25,000 nt of DNA, from the NCBI GenBank assembly GCA_964475955.1, contig CAYYZY010000116.1, forward strand, positions 1 to 25,000, written 5' to 3'. The notes under the pieces are model-generated. The model was not told the origin of the DNA. It was given only the letters and a program-made list of their open reading frames with translations, and did not search any database. This stretch comes from DATKZH01 sp964475955. GTDB lineage: Bacteria > Planctomycetota > Planctomycetia > Pirellulales > Thermoguttaceae. The position numbers were made by a program, and so were the translations under genes. The first letter of the stretch is position 1. Every line of letters starts with the position of its first letter. Shown here one piece after another: positions 17,146-24,633 of the stretch.

Positions 17146-17170
17146 CGTTACGACGCGAAGCGTCGTAACG
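17146..17170. repeat. Hairpin CGTTACGACGC-GAA-GCGTCGTAACG
   Basis: A perfect 11-base stem with a 3-base GAA loop, the longest copy of the GACGC-NNN-GCGTC core. It lies about 80 bases upstream of the response regulator start, so it could affect its leader RNA or stop read-through from atpA. Confidence 0.6.
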
Positions 17171-17251
17171 ATGGCCCAACGATGCAAAGCCCCGCTTCGG
17201 ACGGCCTCGAACCGGTCCCTCGGGTCGCTGCCAGCCCTTGCGAGCAAGCCG

Positions 17252-18694
17252 ATGAGCAGGATCCTGCTAGTCGACGACGAGGGCGCCGTGCTCCCCGCGC
17301 TGGTGGAGCTGCTCCGCGCCGAGGGGCACGAAGTGGTCGCCGCCCGCGGCGCCGCCCAAGCGCTCGACCGGCTGGCCGCCCAAGAGTTCGAGCTGGTGAT
17401 CCTCGACGTGCGCCTGCCGGGCACGAGCGGCCTCGACGTCCTCGAACGGATCAAGCAGGGCCAGCCCAAGCTGCCGGTGATCGTGATGACCGAGGAGGGC
17501 ACCATGGAGACGGCCGTCGAGGCCACCAAGCGCGGGGCCTTCGACTACCACCTCAAGCCGTTCGAGCCGGCCGAAATGCTGGAGACCGTCGAGCGGGCCC
17601 TCGAAGGCGCCCGGCTCATGCGAAGCCAGGTCGCCGTCGGGGCGGCCAACCCGGCCGGCGCCGAAGACGCGATCGTCGGCCAAAGCCCCGGCATGCAGCA
17701 GGTCTTCAAGGCGATCGGGCGCGTCGCCCAGACCGACGCCACCGTGCTCATTCGGGGCGAGTCGGGAACCGGCAAGGAGCTGGTCGCCCGGGCCATCTAC
17801 CAGCACAGCCTGCGCAGCGACGGCCCCCTGCTGGTCGTCAACTGCGTGGCCATCCCCGAAACCCTGCTCGAAAGCGAGCTGTTCGGCTACGAGAAAGGGG
17901 CGTTCACCGGCGCCACCGCGCGGCGGATCGGAAAACTCGAACAGGCCAGCGGCGGGACGATCTTCCTCGACGAGATCGGCGACGTTCCGCCGGGCATCCA
18001 GGCCAAGATCCTCCGCGTGTTGCAGGAGCGCGAGTTCGAGCGGCTCGGCGGCAACGAGACGATCCGGACCGACGTCCGCGTGCTCTCGGCCACCAACCGC
18101 GACCTGGAGATCGCCATCGCCGAAGGCGACTTCCGCGGCGACCTCTACCACCGCCTCAACGTCGTCACCATTCACGTCCCCCCGCTCCGCGAACGCCGCG
18201 AAGACCTCCCCTTCCTCGTCGAGTACTTCCTCGAACGATTCGCACGAGAGCTGAACACCGATCGCCCTCCCCTCTCCGAGGGCGTCACGGAGGCGCTTCT
18301 CGACTACGCCTGGCCGGGCAACGTGCGCGAGCTCCAGCACTGCATTCAACGGGCGGTGATTTACAGTCGCGGGCACCCGATCCAGGTGGACGACCTTCCG
18401 CTGGCGGTGAGTCGCGGTCGGCGCGCCGCGCCGCGCGGCGCGGCCCGGCCCGTCGCCCGGCAGGACGAGCGGCTGCTCGACCTCGTGCGCCGCCACCTCG
18501 ATTCCCATGCGGGCGACCGGGCCCACGAGAGGCTTCTCGCCCGGGTGGAGAAGGCCCTCCTGGCCGAGGCCCTGCGGCGCACCGGCGGCAATCAGACCCG
18601 CGCGGCCAGGCTCCTCGGCCTCGCCCGACCGACGTTCCACGCCAAGATCCGCAAGCACAATCTCCACCAGCCCGGCGGCCCGCGGGAAACATAG
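17252..18694 (+). CDS. NtrC-family sigma-54-dependent response regulator
   Basis: 480 residues with the classical three parts. The receiver (1-120) has acidic pocket Asp8/Asp9, phospho-acceptor Asp52 (VILDVRLPG), Thr80 and Lys102 (HLKPFEP). The AAA+ domain has Walker A GESGTGKE (169-176), the sigma-54 contact loop GAFTGA (216-221), Walker B region GGTIFLDEIGD and the arginine-rich LYHRLNVVTIHVPPLRERRED. A Fis-type helix-turn-helix ends the protein (ALRRTGGNQTRAARLLGLAR). ATG 17252 gives the normal receiver start MSRILLVDDE; the binding site is weak. No histidine kinase is adjacent, so it is an orphan regulator here and its targets are unknown. It is preceded by the hairpin cluster and followed by a repeat island, and is probably transcribed separately from the ATPase genes. 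Confidence 0.93.
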   Translation: MSRILLVDDEGAVLPALVELLRAEGHEVVAARGAAQALDRLAAQEFELVILDVRLPGTSGLDVLERIKQGQPKLPVIVMTEEGTMETAVEATKRGAFDYHLKPFEPAEMLETVERALEGARLMRSQVAVGAANPAGAEDAIVGQSPGMQQVFKAIGRVAQTDATVLIRGESGTGKELVARAIYQHSLRSDGPLLVVNCVAIPETLLESELFGYEKGAFTGATARRIGKLEQASGGTIFLDEIGDVPPGIQAKILRVLQEREFERLGGNETIRTDVRVLSATNRDLEIAIAEGDFRGDLYHRLNVVTIHVPPLRERREDLPFLVEYFLERFARELNTDRPPLSEGVTEALLDYAWPGNVRELQHCIQRAVIYSRGHPIQVDDLPLAVSRGRRAAPRGAARPVARQDERLLDLVRRHLDSHAGDRAHERLLARVEKALLAEALRRTGGNQTRAARLLGLARPTFHAKIRKHNLHQPGGPRET

Positions 18695-18705
18695 TCCCTT
18701 TTGGG

Positions 18706-18789
18706 AAAATGGGGTCGGGTCTCATTTTGTCCGAAGACGACCTGACACTTCCAATACGCGTGCGACAAAATGAGACCCGACCCCATTTT
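18706..18789. repeat. Perfect 26-base inverted repeat, ATGGGGTCGGGTCTCATTTT type
   Basis: Arms at 18706-18731 and 18764-18789 are exact reverse complements over 26 bases, around a 32-base centre. The arm core is GGGGTCGGGTCTCATTTTGT. Similar AAAATGGGGTC-AGGTCTCATTTTG sequences are widespread in planctomycetes and proteobacteria and are often linked to REP-type transposases of the IS200 superfamily (from memory); no such transposase is present here. It begins 11 bases after the response regulator stop. Confidence 0.75.
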
Positions 18790-18808
18790 CGGTGCCCCAT
18801 TTTCGGTG
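18781..18808. repeat. Tandem direct repeat, CCCCATTTTCGGTG x2
   Basis: Two adjacent exact copies of a 14-base unit (18781-18794 and 18795-18808). The first overlaps the right arm of the 26-base inverted repeat, suggesting slippage or an internal duplication at its edge. Confidence 0.7.
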
Positions 18809-18828
18809 AACGATTCGCACGGGCGTCT

Positions 18829-18870
18829 CAGGGCTTCGCCCTGGGCTATTATATTGAACGCCTTCGGCGT
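18829..18870. repeat. Paired small hairpins with TTC loops
   Basis: CAGGGC-TTC-GCCCTG (18829-18843) and ACGCC-TTC-GGCGT (18858-18870) flank an AT-rich TATTATATTGA spacer. The combination looks like a further planctomycete intergenic repeat. Together with the inverted repeat it fills most of the stretch 18695-18920. Confidence 0.5.
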
Positions 18871-19051
18871 ACGAAGACGGAACACAAACGGAACCAGACC
18901 GCCCCCTGGTTAATGGCCGGTTCTTAGCGGCCCACACGAAGCGCCCCTTGCCCAGCTCTTCCCGGCACCGGTCGCACTCGGTATCGCGCCGGAGGATGAA
19001 GACGATTCGGTCGGAGGGCTCGGCGGGCGTCATCTCGGATTCCCGCCGCAC

Positions 19052-20509
19052 TCACTTCGGCCGCACCGGCACCGCGTGCGCCTGGGCGGCCCGGGCCGGG
19101 CAGGTCGCGCACGATTCGGCGCCGTCCCAGCAGTACGTGCAGAGCTTCTCCTTGGGCAGGCCGATGGCGGCCACCAGGTCGTCGAGCTTCTGGTACTCCA
19201 GCGAGGTGAGGCCCAAGCGCTGGCGCACGCGCTCGACCATGGCGGCGTGCCGGTCCGATGCGGCGTCGGCGTACTCGGCCACATGCTCCTCGCCCTCGCC
19301 CAGTTCCTTGATCGCCCGGCGAGCCGCCAGGTCGAGCACCGACTTGTTGCGGGAGAAGTTCAGGAACTTGCACCCGTGGACGAGCGGCGGACAGGCCGGG
19401 CGCATGTGGACCTCGCTGGCGCCGCAGTCGTAGAGCCGCTGGATCGTGTCCTTCAACTGCGTGCCGCGAACGATCGAGTCCTCGCAGAACAGGAGGCGTT
19501 TGCCCCGGATCAGCTCGGGGATGGGGATCAGCTTCATCCGGGCGACCAGGTCGCGCACCCGTTGGTCCTGGGGCATGAAGCTCCGCGGCCACGTGGGGGT
19601 GTATTTCACGAAGGGGCGCCCGTAAGGCACGGCCGCCGCGTTGGCGTAGCCGATCGCGTGGCCCGTGCCCGAGTCGGGGATGCCGGCCACGAGGTCGACC
19701 TCCACGCGGTCGCGCCGCGCCAGGGTCTCGCCGCAGCGATTGCGGGCGATCTCGACGTTGATCCCCTCGTAGCTCGACGCCGGATAGCCGTAGTAGACCC
19801 ACAGGAAGGCGCAGATCTGCATCGCGTCGCCCGGCGGCTGGAGCGTTTCGGCCCCCTCGGGGGTGATGCGCACGATTTCGCCGGGGCCCAGGTAACGCTC
19901 CACTTCGTAGCCCAGGTTCGGAAGCGCGCAGGTCTCCAGCGTGACCGACCGGGCGCCCCGCTTGTGGCCGATGACCAGGGGGGTGCGCCCCAGGCGGTCG
20001 CGCGCGGCGTAGATGCAGTCCTCGGCCAGGAGCAGCAGCGAGCACGATCCTTCCACCTCGTGCTGGACGCGTCGCAGGCCGTCTTCGAAGCTGTCTTCGC
20101 GGTTGATCAGCGTGGCGACCAGTTCGGTGGGGTTGATCGCGTCGCCGCTCATCTCCGAAAAATGGGCGCAGCGGCTGCGGAAGACCTCGCAGGCCAGACG
20201 GTCGAGGTTGTCGATCCGCCCCACGGTCGCCAGTCCGTACCGGCCCAGGTGCGAGCCGATGATCAGCGGCTGGTCTTCGTAGTCGCTGATCACGCCGATG
20301 CCGAGCGAACCGTGCAGCCTCTTGAGTTCGCTCTCCAGCTTGCTGCGGAACTGGGTGGTGGTGATGTCCTTGATCGACCGCTGGAAGCCCTCGTCGTTCC
20401 TGGCGACCAAGCCCCCGCGCACCGTGCCGAGGTGGGAATGATAATCGGTCCCGTAGAATAGATCGACGACGCAATCGTTCTCCGAAGCAACGCCGTACAG
20501 TCCCCCCAT
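19052..20509 (-). CDS. Amidophosphoribosyltransferase-like protein lacking the N-terminal cysteine (PurF paralogue)
   Basis: 485 residues, PurF length. The N-terminal half follows the class II glutaminase fold (YGTDYHSHLGTVRGGLVA; FSEMSGDAINPTELVATLIN; EGSCSLLLLAEDCIYAARDR). The C-terminal half has the phosphoribosyltransferase PRPP loop CEDSIVRGTQ, with Glu343-Asp344 in place of the usual Asp-Asp. Normal PurF starts MCGI, where the Cys is the glutamine-hydrolysing nucleophile. Here the start is MGGLYG, so glutaminase activity is probably lost. ATG 20509 is supported by GGGAGGGGAG just upstream and by the MGG-x-x-G alignment. C-terminal cysteines 457, 460, 467 and 470 (CTYC, CATC) suggest a metal or Fe-S site. 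Planctomycetes and Bacteroidetes carry similar variants (from memory). It could use ammonia, be a regulatory form, or take another amide donor. Confidence 0.85.
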   Translation of the reverse strand: MGGLYGVASENDCVVDLFYGTDYHSHLGTVRGGLVARNDEGFQRSIKDITTTQFRSKLESELKRLHGSLGIGVISDYEDQPLIIGSHLGRYGLATVGRIDNLDRLACEVFRSRCAHFSEMSGDAINPTELVATLINREDSFEDGLRRVQHEVEGSCSLLLLAEDCIYAARDRLGRTPLVIGHKRGARSVTLETCALPNLGYEVERYLGPGEIVRITPEGAETLQPPGDAMQICAFLWVYYGYPASSYEGINVEIARNRCGETLARRDRVEVDLVAGIPDSGTGHAIGYANAAAVPYGRPFVKYTPTWPRSFMPQDQRVRDLVARMKLIPIPELIRGKRLLFCEDSIVRGTQLKDTIQRLYDCGASEVHMRPACPPLVHGCKFLNFSRNKSVLDLAARRAIKELGEGEEHVAEYADAASDRHAAMVERVRQRLGLTSLEYQKLDDLVAAIGLPKEKLCTYCWDGAESCATCPARAAQAHAVPVRPK

Positions 20510-20767
20510 GCTGCTCCCCTCCCGAGTTGCCGCTCAGCGCGCAGAATGCTAAGAGCCACCTGACGATCCGGCGAGTTCACCGTATTGGTAAGCGACACGC
20601 CGCACCGCGTCAAGGGGCATGGGCGAGCTGGCGCGGAGTGCAGAGCGAACGGTATTCCCAAGGCCGCGGGACCGGGATAAACTGCAAGTGGCCGCTCGGC
20701 GTGCCGGACCGCGAGGTGTCGGCAGGTCGGGAACTTCAGGGCGAATTTGACGATTGGGGCCTTGGGT

Positions 20768-22708
20768 ATGAGTTTTGATTCTTGCGTCGCAGGTTGTGCG
20801 CGGCGTGCGCGCGTGTTTCTCAGTCCCGTCCGCTTGGGGGCCCGTCGCGCATCAGGAGGCGGCCGCGCGATCGCCCTGCTGATCGGCCTGCTCGTCTTCC
20901 GGCTGGCGATGGCCGACGGCACGATTCCCGCTCCCGACGTGGGAAGCACGCCGGGGAGCTACGTCGGGCCGTGTGCCCTGGCCGTGTCCGACGACGCCGA
21001 CACGCTCTACGTCGCCTGTGCCGACGCGCGCCAGGTGTTCTGGGTCGATCTGCCCGGCGAAAACGTGACCCGGCGGGTCGACCTCCCCGCGCGGCCCACC
21101 GGCCTGACGCTTGCGCCCGACGGCTCGACGCTGCTGGTCACCTGCGCCGCCCCGAAGAGCACCGTGGCCGTGCTCGACGCGGCGTCGGGCGAGCGGCTGG
21201 GGGCGATCCCGGTCGGGCACACCGCCATGGGCCCTGCGATCGCCCCCGACGGCAAGCGGGCGTACGTCTGCAACCGGTTCACCGGCGACGTGTCGGTGAT
21301 CGACCTGGCGGCCCGGGAAGAGGTGGCGCGCGTGGCGGCCGTCCGCGAGCCGGTCGCCGCGGCCGTGACGCCCGACGGCCGCACGGTGCTGGTGGCCAAC
21401 CACTTGCCCAAGCGGCGAACGCACGTCTTCCTCAGCTTCGACGTGACGCCGGTCGTCACGCTGATCGACGCCGAGACGCTCGAGACCACGGCCGTCGAGC
21501 TGCCGCACGGCGCCCACAGCCTTCGAGCCGTCGCGGTCCTTCCCGACGGCGACCACGCGCTGGTCACGCACCTGATGGCCAACTTCGAGGAGATCCCGTT
21601 CCGCGTCGATATGGGGTGGATCAATACCAACGTGATGAGTATCGTCGACCTGCGCCGGCGTAAGGTGGTCGCCACGATCGGGATGGACGAGAACGACGAG
21701 GGGGCGGGGAACCCCTGGGACGTGGCGTGCTCGGCCGACGGGTCCACCGTCGCCGTCAGCCTCTCCGGCACGCACCAGTTGGGGCTGATCGAGGGCCCCG
21801 TGCTGCTCAGCGACCACGCCCGGCGCACCATGCAGCCGATGATGGGCGTCTGGCCGATCTACCTGGGGCTGGGGGGCAGCCTGTGGCGGCGCGTCGACCT
21901 GCCGGGCAGCGGGCCGCGCGGGCTGGCCGTGGCGGGGTCGAAGGTCTACGTGGCCGAGTACTTTAGCGACCGGGTGGCCGTGGTCGACCTGGAGACGATG
22001 GGCGAAGACAGCCCAAATACCATCGCACTAGGCCCCAAGCCCCGGCTCACGCCCAAGCGGCGCGGGGAGATGCACTTCCACGACGCCACGCTCTGCTATC
22101 AGAACTGGCAAAGCTGCGCCAGTTGCCACCCCGACGGCCGGGCCGACGGCCTCAACTGGGACCTGATGAACGACGGCACCGGCAACCTGAAAAACACCAA
22201 GAGCATGGTCTTCGCGCACGAGACCCCGCCCTCGATGGCCGAAGGGGTGCGCGCGTCGGCCGAGGTGGCGGTTCGCTCGGGGCTGGCCCACATCCTGTTC
22301 ATCCATCATATGGAAGAAGAGGCGGCGGCCATCGACGCGTACCTCCGCTCGCTCCGGCCGGTCCCCAGCCCTCATCTGGTCGACGGCCGGCTCAGCCCGG
22401 CGGCCGAGCGCGGCCGGGCGCTGTTCGAGAGCGAGCGGGTCGCCTGCCGTCGATGCCATCCCGCGCCGCGGTACACCGACTTGAAGCGGCACGACGTAGG
22501 CACCAAAAACTCCCGGGAACGCACCCGGCGCTTCGACACGCCCACGCTCGTCGAGGTCTGGCGCACCCCGCCCTACCTGCACGACGGCCGCTACCTGACG
22601 ATCCGTGAGCTGCTGGTCGAGGGCAAGCACGGCCTGCGTCGCGGCATCAGCGACAACCTGACCGAGCAGGAGATCGACGACCTGGTGCAGTTCGTCCTCT
22701 CGCTGTGA
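20768..22708 (+). CDS. Secreted YVTN/YncE-type beta-propeller fused to cytochrome c peroxidase-like di-haem domain
   Basis: 646 residues. The N-terminus has basic residues and a hydrophobic segment ending in LLVFRLAMADG, a probable signal peptide with a long n-region. ATG 20768 is the best start I can see (the ATG at 20747 is the alternative); the binding site is weak. Residues about 50-420 form a seven-bladed YncE-like propeller (PDGSTLLVTC, PDGKRAYVCNRFTGDVSVID, VTPDGRTVLVANHL). The C-terminal part has two c-type haem motifs, CASCH (450-454) and CRRCH (560-564), and an MauG/cytochrome c peroxidase-like layout, including RFDTPTLVEVWRTPPYLHDG. Likely a periplasmic or surface electron-transfer or peroxidase protein; the substrate is unknown. 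It is divergent from the purF-like gene across about 258 bases in which I see no other feature. Confidence 0.87.
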   Translation: MSFDSCVAGCARRARVFLSPVRLGARRASGGGRAIALLIGLLVFRLAMADGTIPAPDVGSTPGSYVGPCALAVSDDADTLYVACADARQVFWVDLPGENVTRRVDLPARPTGLTLAPDGSTLLVTCAAPKSTVAVLDAASGERLGAIPVGHTAMGPAIAPDGKRAYVCNRFTGDVSVIDLAAREEVARVAAVREPVAAAVTPDGRTVLVANHLPKRRTHVFLSFDVTPVVTLIDAETLETTAVELPHGAHSLRAVAVLPDGDHALVTHLMANFEEIPFRVDMGWINTNVMSIVDLRRRKVVATIGMDENDEGAGNPWDVACSADGSTVAVSLSGTHQLGLIEGPVLLSDHARRTMQPMMGVWPIYLGLGGSLWRRVDLPGSGPRGLAVAGSKVYVAEYFSDRVAVVDLETMGEDSPNTIALGPKPRLTPKRRGEMHFHDATLCYQNWQSCASCHPDGRADGLNWDLMNDGTGNLKNTKSMVFAHETPPSMAEGVRASAEVAVRSGLAHILFIHHMEEEAAAIDAYLRSLRPVPSPHLVDGRLSPAAERGRALFESERVACRRCHPAPRYTDLKRHDVGTKNSRERTRRFDTPTLVEVWRTPPYLHDGRYLTIRELLVEGKHGLRRGISDNLTEQEIDDLVQFVLSL

Positions 22709-23051
22709 CCGGCCACCCCGGCGAGGGCGCAGGGCAATGCACGGAAGTGGCGGCAACGGCACCCTGGCGATGTGCCTTCTCGACTGGCATGACTCCTACT
22801 TCACCGCCACGCCCACTGGCTGACAACCAAATGACCGTGCGCAATTCGTGGGCGCCGGCGAAGCGACTGTAGGGAACGGCCTCGATCCGGCGCTCGGCCC
22901 CGGCACGGAATGCTGCGTCGAGTTGCCGCCGTTCGATGGCGCGGAAGGTGAAGAAGGCGGCGAGTGTCAGCGCCGCGCCCGCAAGCGCCGCGAGCGTCCC
23001 CTGCACGGGACGGCCCCAACGCCGCAACTTACCGCGTGCGTACCGACGCAT
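22647..23051 (-). pseudogene. Possible N-terminal remnant of a CHASE-type membrane sensor
   Basis: This frame reads MRRYARGKLRRWGRPVQGTL, then a hydrophobic helix (LAALAGAALTLAAFFTF) and RAIERRQLDAAFRAGAERRI. A basic N-terminus, one membrane helix and a helix of the type R-x-x-x-x-x-x-x-FRxxAExR is how CHASE-domain histidine kinases begin. After about residue 60 the resemblance ends, and the frame runs low-complexity into the 3' end of the convergent propeller gene, overlapping it by 62 bases. No kinase domain is present. A purine-rich stretch precedes the ATG but is too close for a good binding site. A decayed or truncated gene is my preferred reading; a chance open frame is possible. The rest of 22709-23445 holds palindromes but no other gene I can support. 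Confidence 0.35.
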
Positions 23052-23126
23052 CTCCGCCCCCACCGGTCTGCTCTCGTAGCCGTGTTTCGCATCCCGCCAG
23101 CGGGGCCACACCGTAAGCTCGACGCT

Positions 23127-23150
23127 CGCGGGGAGGCCGGCCTCCCCGCG
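23127..23150. repeat. Perfect 24-base palindrome
   Basis: The half-site CGCGGGGAGGCC is followed directly by its reverse complement, with no loop. As DNA it could form a cruciform, and as RNA a strong hairpin. There is no T tract. GGGGAGGCCGGCCTCCCC-type sequences recur as intergenic repeats in planctomycetes (from memory). Confidence 0.6.
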
Positions 23151-23168
23151 ACTGCCGCCATCGGCAGT
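23151..23168. repeat. Hairpin ACTGCCG-CCAT-CGGCAGT
   Basis: A perfect 7-base stem with a 4-base loop, directly adjoining the 24-base palindrome. The two together form a double hairpin that might stop transcription from either side. Confidence 0.5.
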
Positions 23169-23445
23169 GCTCTCGTCGACGGCCGCTGATCCGGACGGTC
23201 TTGCAGAATCCGATGTTCGGCCGAGCAACCGAGGTGCTGTTACCCCTTGGAACCATAGGTTACGGTGGGGGAAAATGCGCCGTCTGAGGAGGGGAGACCG
23301 CGCGAAATTGTTGTCGACAACCCATCTGCGGTGTCCCCCCCTGCCGCCTGGTGATGGGAACGAGGATTGAACCGATCGGGCGGACCGCTCATTTGCCCAA
23401 AGCCCGCTCGATCGGCCCCCCGCCGGACTGGACTGGCTGCACACG

Positions 23446-24462
23446 ATGCCCGACCTGACCAACAAGCAGTGGATCCGGCGCGTGTTGGCGCACGATCCGA
23501 CCGTGCCGGTCCCCTACAATCTGCCGCTCTCGCCACTCGCCCGGCGGAGGCTCGAACGTCATTTCGGTACGGCCGCGGTCGAGGATTACCTCGACCTGCC
23601 GATCCGCATGCGGGGCACCCAGTCGATCAAGCCGCTCTACGCCTCGCCGCGCGAGTACGGCAGTCGGGTCGAGGACGAATTCGGCGTCGTGTGGACCACC
23701 AACGAGATCGACCGGGGCTCGCCCGTCGGCCCGTGCCTCACGGAGCCCGACCTGGCCGGCTACACCTTCCCCGACCCCACGGCGGCCTATCGCTTCGCGC
23801 CGCTCGACGCCTGGTGTCGGGCCAACGCCGGGCACTACACCATCGTTTGGGTGGGCGACCTCTGGGAACGGGCCACCTTCATGTGCGGCATGGAGAACCT
23901 GCTACTCTGGGTCGCCCTGGAGCCCGACTTCGTGCACGAACTGCTTGACCGCATCGCCGACTACGTGCTCGAGACCATGGAGGTCCTCTTCGCCCGGTTC
24001 TCTTTCGACGGCATCGCCCTGAGCGACGACTACGGCACGCAGAAGTCGATGCTCATCAGCCCCGCCGCCTGGCGGTCGCTGGTCAAGCCCCGCCTCGCCC
24101 GCATCTTCGATCGTGCGAAACGGGCCGGCCGGATCGTCTTCCTGCACTCGTGCGGGAACGTGCGCGCGGTGGTGCCCGACCTGGTCGAGTTGGGGCTCGA
24201 CGCCCTCCACCCCATCCAGCCCGAGGCGCTCGACGTCGTCGAACTCAAGCGCTCCTTCGGCGCCAAGCTGACCTTTTGCGGCGGGTTGGGCACCCAGAAC
24301 CTGCTGGCCCGGGCGGGCCCCGCGGACGTTCGCGAGGAAGTGCGCCGCCTCAAGCGGACGTTGGGCGCCGGCGGCGGCTACGTGCTCGAGCCGGGTATCA
24401 CGATCCAGGCCGACGTCCCCCTCGAAAACATCCTCGCCCTCATCGAAGCCGCCCGCGAATAG
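23446..24462 (+). CDS. Uroporphyrinogen decarboxylase-family protein (URO-D / cobamide methyltransferase-like)
   Basis: 338 residues with the URO-D TIM-barrel pattern: an N-terminal helix with RVLAHDPT-VPVPYN, then IVWVGDLWERATFMCGMENL, FDGIALSDDYGTQKSMLISP, IVFLHSCGNVRAVVPDLVEL, LDALHPIQPEALD and a C-terminal GGGYVLEPGITIQADVPLEN. The HSCGN motif (His234, Cys236) is the metal-binding type seen in MtaA/MtbA/CmuA methylcobamide:thiol methyltransferases and many uncharacterised relatives. True HemE enzymes lack it, so haem synthesis is unlikely. The DDYGTQ segment is usual for the uncharacterised branch common in planctomycetes. No corrinoid protein gene lies next to it, so the substrate cannot be named. 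ATG 23446 follows a poor binding site; the start is moderately sure. Confidence 0.85.
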   Translation: MPDLTNKQWIRRVLAHDPTVPVPYNLPLSPLARRRLERHFGTAAVEDYLDLPIRMRGTQSIKPLYASPREYGSRVEDEFGVVWTTNEIDRGSPVGPCLTEPDLAGYTFPDPTAAYRFAPLDAWCRANAGHYTIVWVGDLWERATFMCGMENLLLWVALEPDFVHELLDRIADYVLETMEVLFARFSFDGIALSDDYGTQKSMLISPAAWRSLVKPRLARIFDRAKRAGRIVFLHSCGNVRAVVPDLVELGLDALHPIQPEALDVVELKRSFGAKLTFCGGLGTQNLLARAGPADVREEVRRLKRTLGAGGGYVLEPGITIQADVPLENILALIEAARE

Positions 24463-24480
24463 CGCGATAACGTCCGTAGG

Positions 24481-24505
24481 GTGGGTCGAGTTCCACGAGA
24501 CCCAC
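24481..24505. repeat. Inverted repeat GTGGGTC / GACCCAC
   Basis: A 7-base perfect stem (24481-24487 with 24499-24505) around 11 bases, in the context GTAGGGTGGGTC, a common short intergenic repeat type in diverse bacteria. It lies 18 bases after the URO-D-family stop. Confidence 0.45.
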
Positions 24506-24633
24506 GCGACCAGGCTGACCGTGCACCCGTTTTCCAGTATGGTTTCGTGCCCCTCCTGCCATGGCTCACCACTTCACGCCACTCTGGCGGCAGCTTGATG
24601 CCTGCTCCGCACATGTGCAGGCGGCATTCCACG

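Larger units (their letters stand above)
18722..19033 (-). pseudogene. Truncated gene, zinc-finger-like N-terminus running into a repeat
   Basis: The frame starts at ATG 19033, about 18 bases after the purF-like stop. It reads MTPAEPSDRIVFILRRDTEC, then DRCREELGKGRFVWAAKNRP, and from about 18915 it runs into the repeat island and becomes meaningless up to a stop at 18722. The opening with CDRCREELGKG resembles the N-terminal part of planctomycete DUF2293-type proteins (a Cys-x-x-Cys followed by ELxKG), which continue for well over 100 residues. That match is from memory. The sudden loss of sensible protein at the repeat edge suggests truncation by the repeat insertion or a deletion. It could also be a tiny functional gene, which I think less likely. 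Confidence 0.5.

Noticed and set aside
17032..17170. Hairpins as a rho-independent terminator of the ATPase operon
   Set aside because: Stems are strong, but no T tract follows any of them, and the shared core argues for a repeat family.
15223..17529. 768-residue minus-strand open frame
   Set aside because: Shadow of atpA and the response regulator start.
18706..18808. CRISPR array
   Set aside because: Only one inverted pair and one tandem duplication; no regular repeat-spacer pattern and no cas genes.
17101..18927. 608-residue plus-strand open frame overlapping the response regulator
   Set aside because: Different frame from the clear NtrC-type protein; arginine/proline-rich nonsense whose end is made of repeat sequence.
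19076..20461. 461-residue plus-strand open frame
   Set aside because: Shadow of the purF-like gene.
23446..24462. Calling the URO-D-family gene hemE
   Set aside because: The HSCGN metal motif and overall pattern fit the methyltransferase-like branch, not true uroporphyrinogen decarboxylase.
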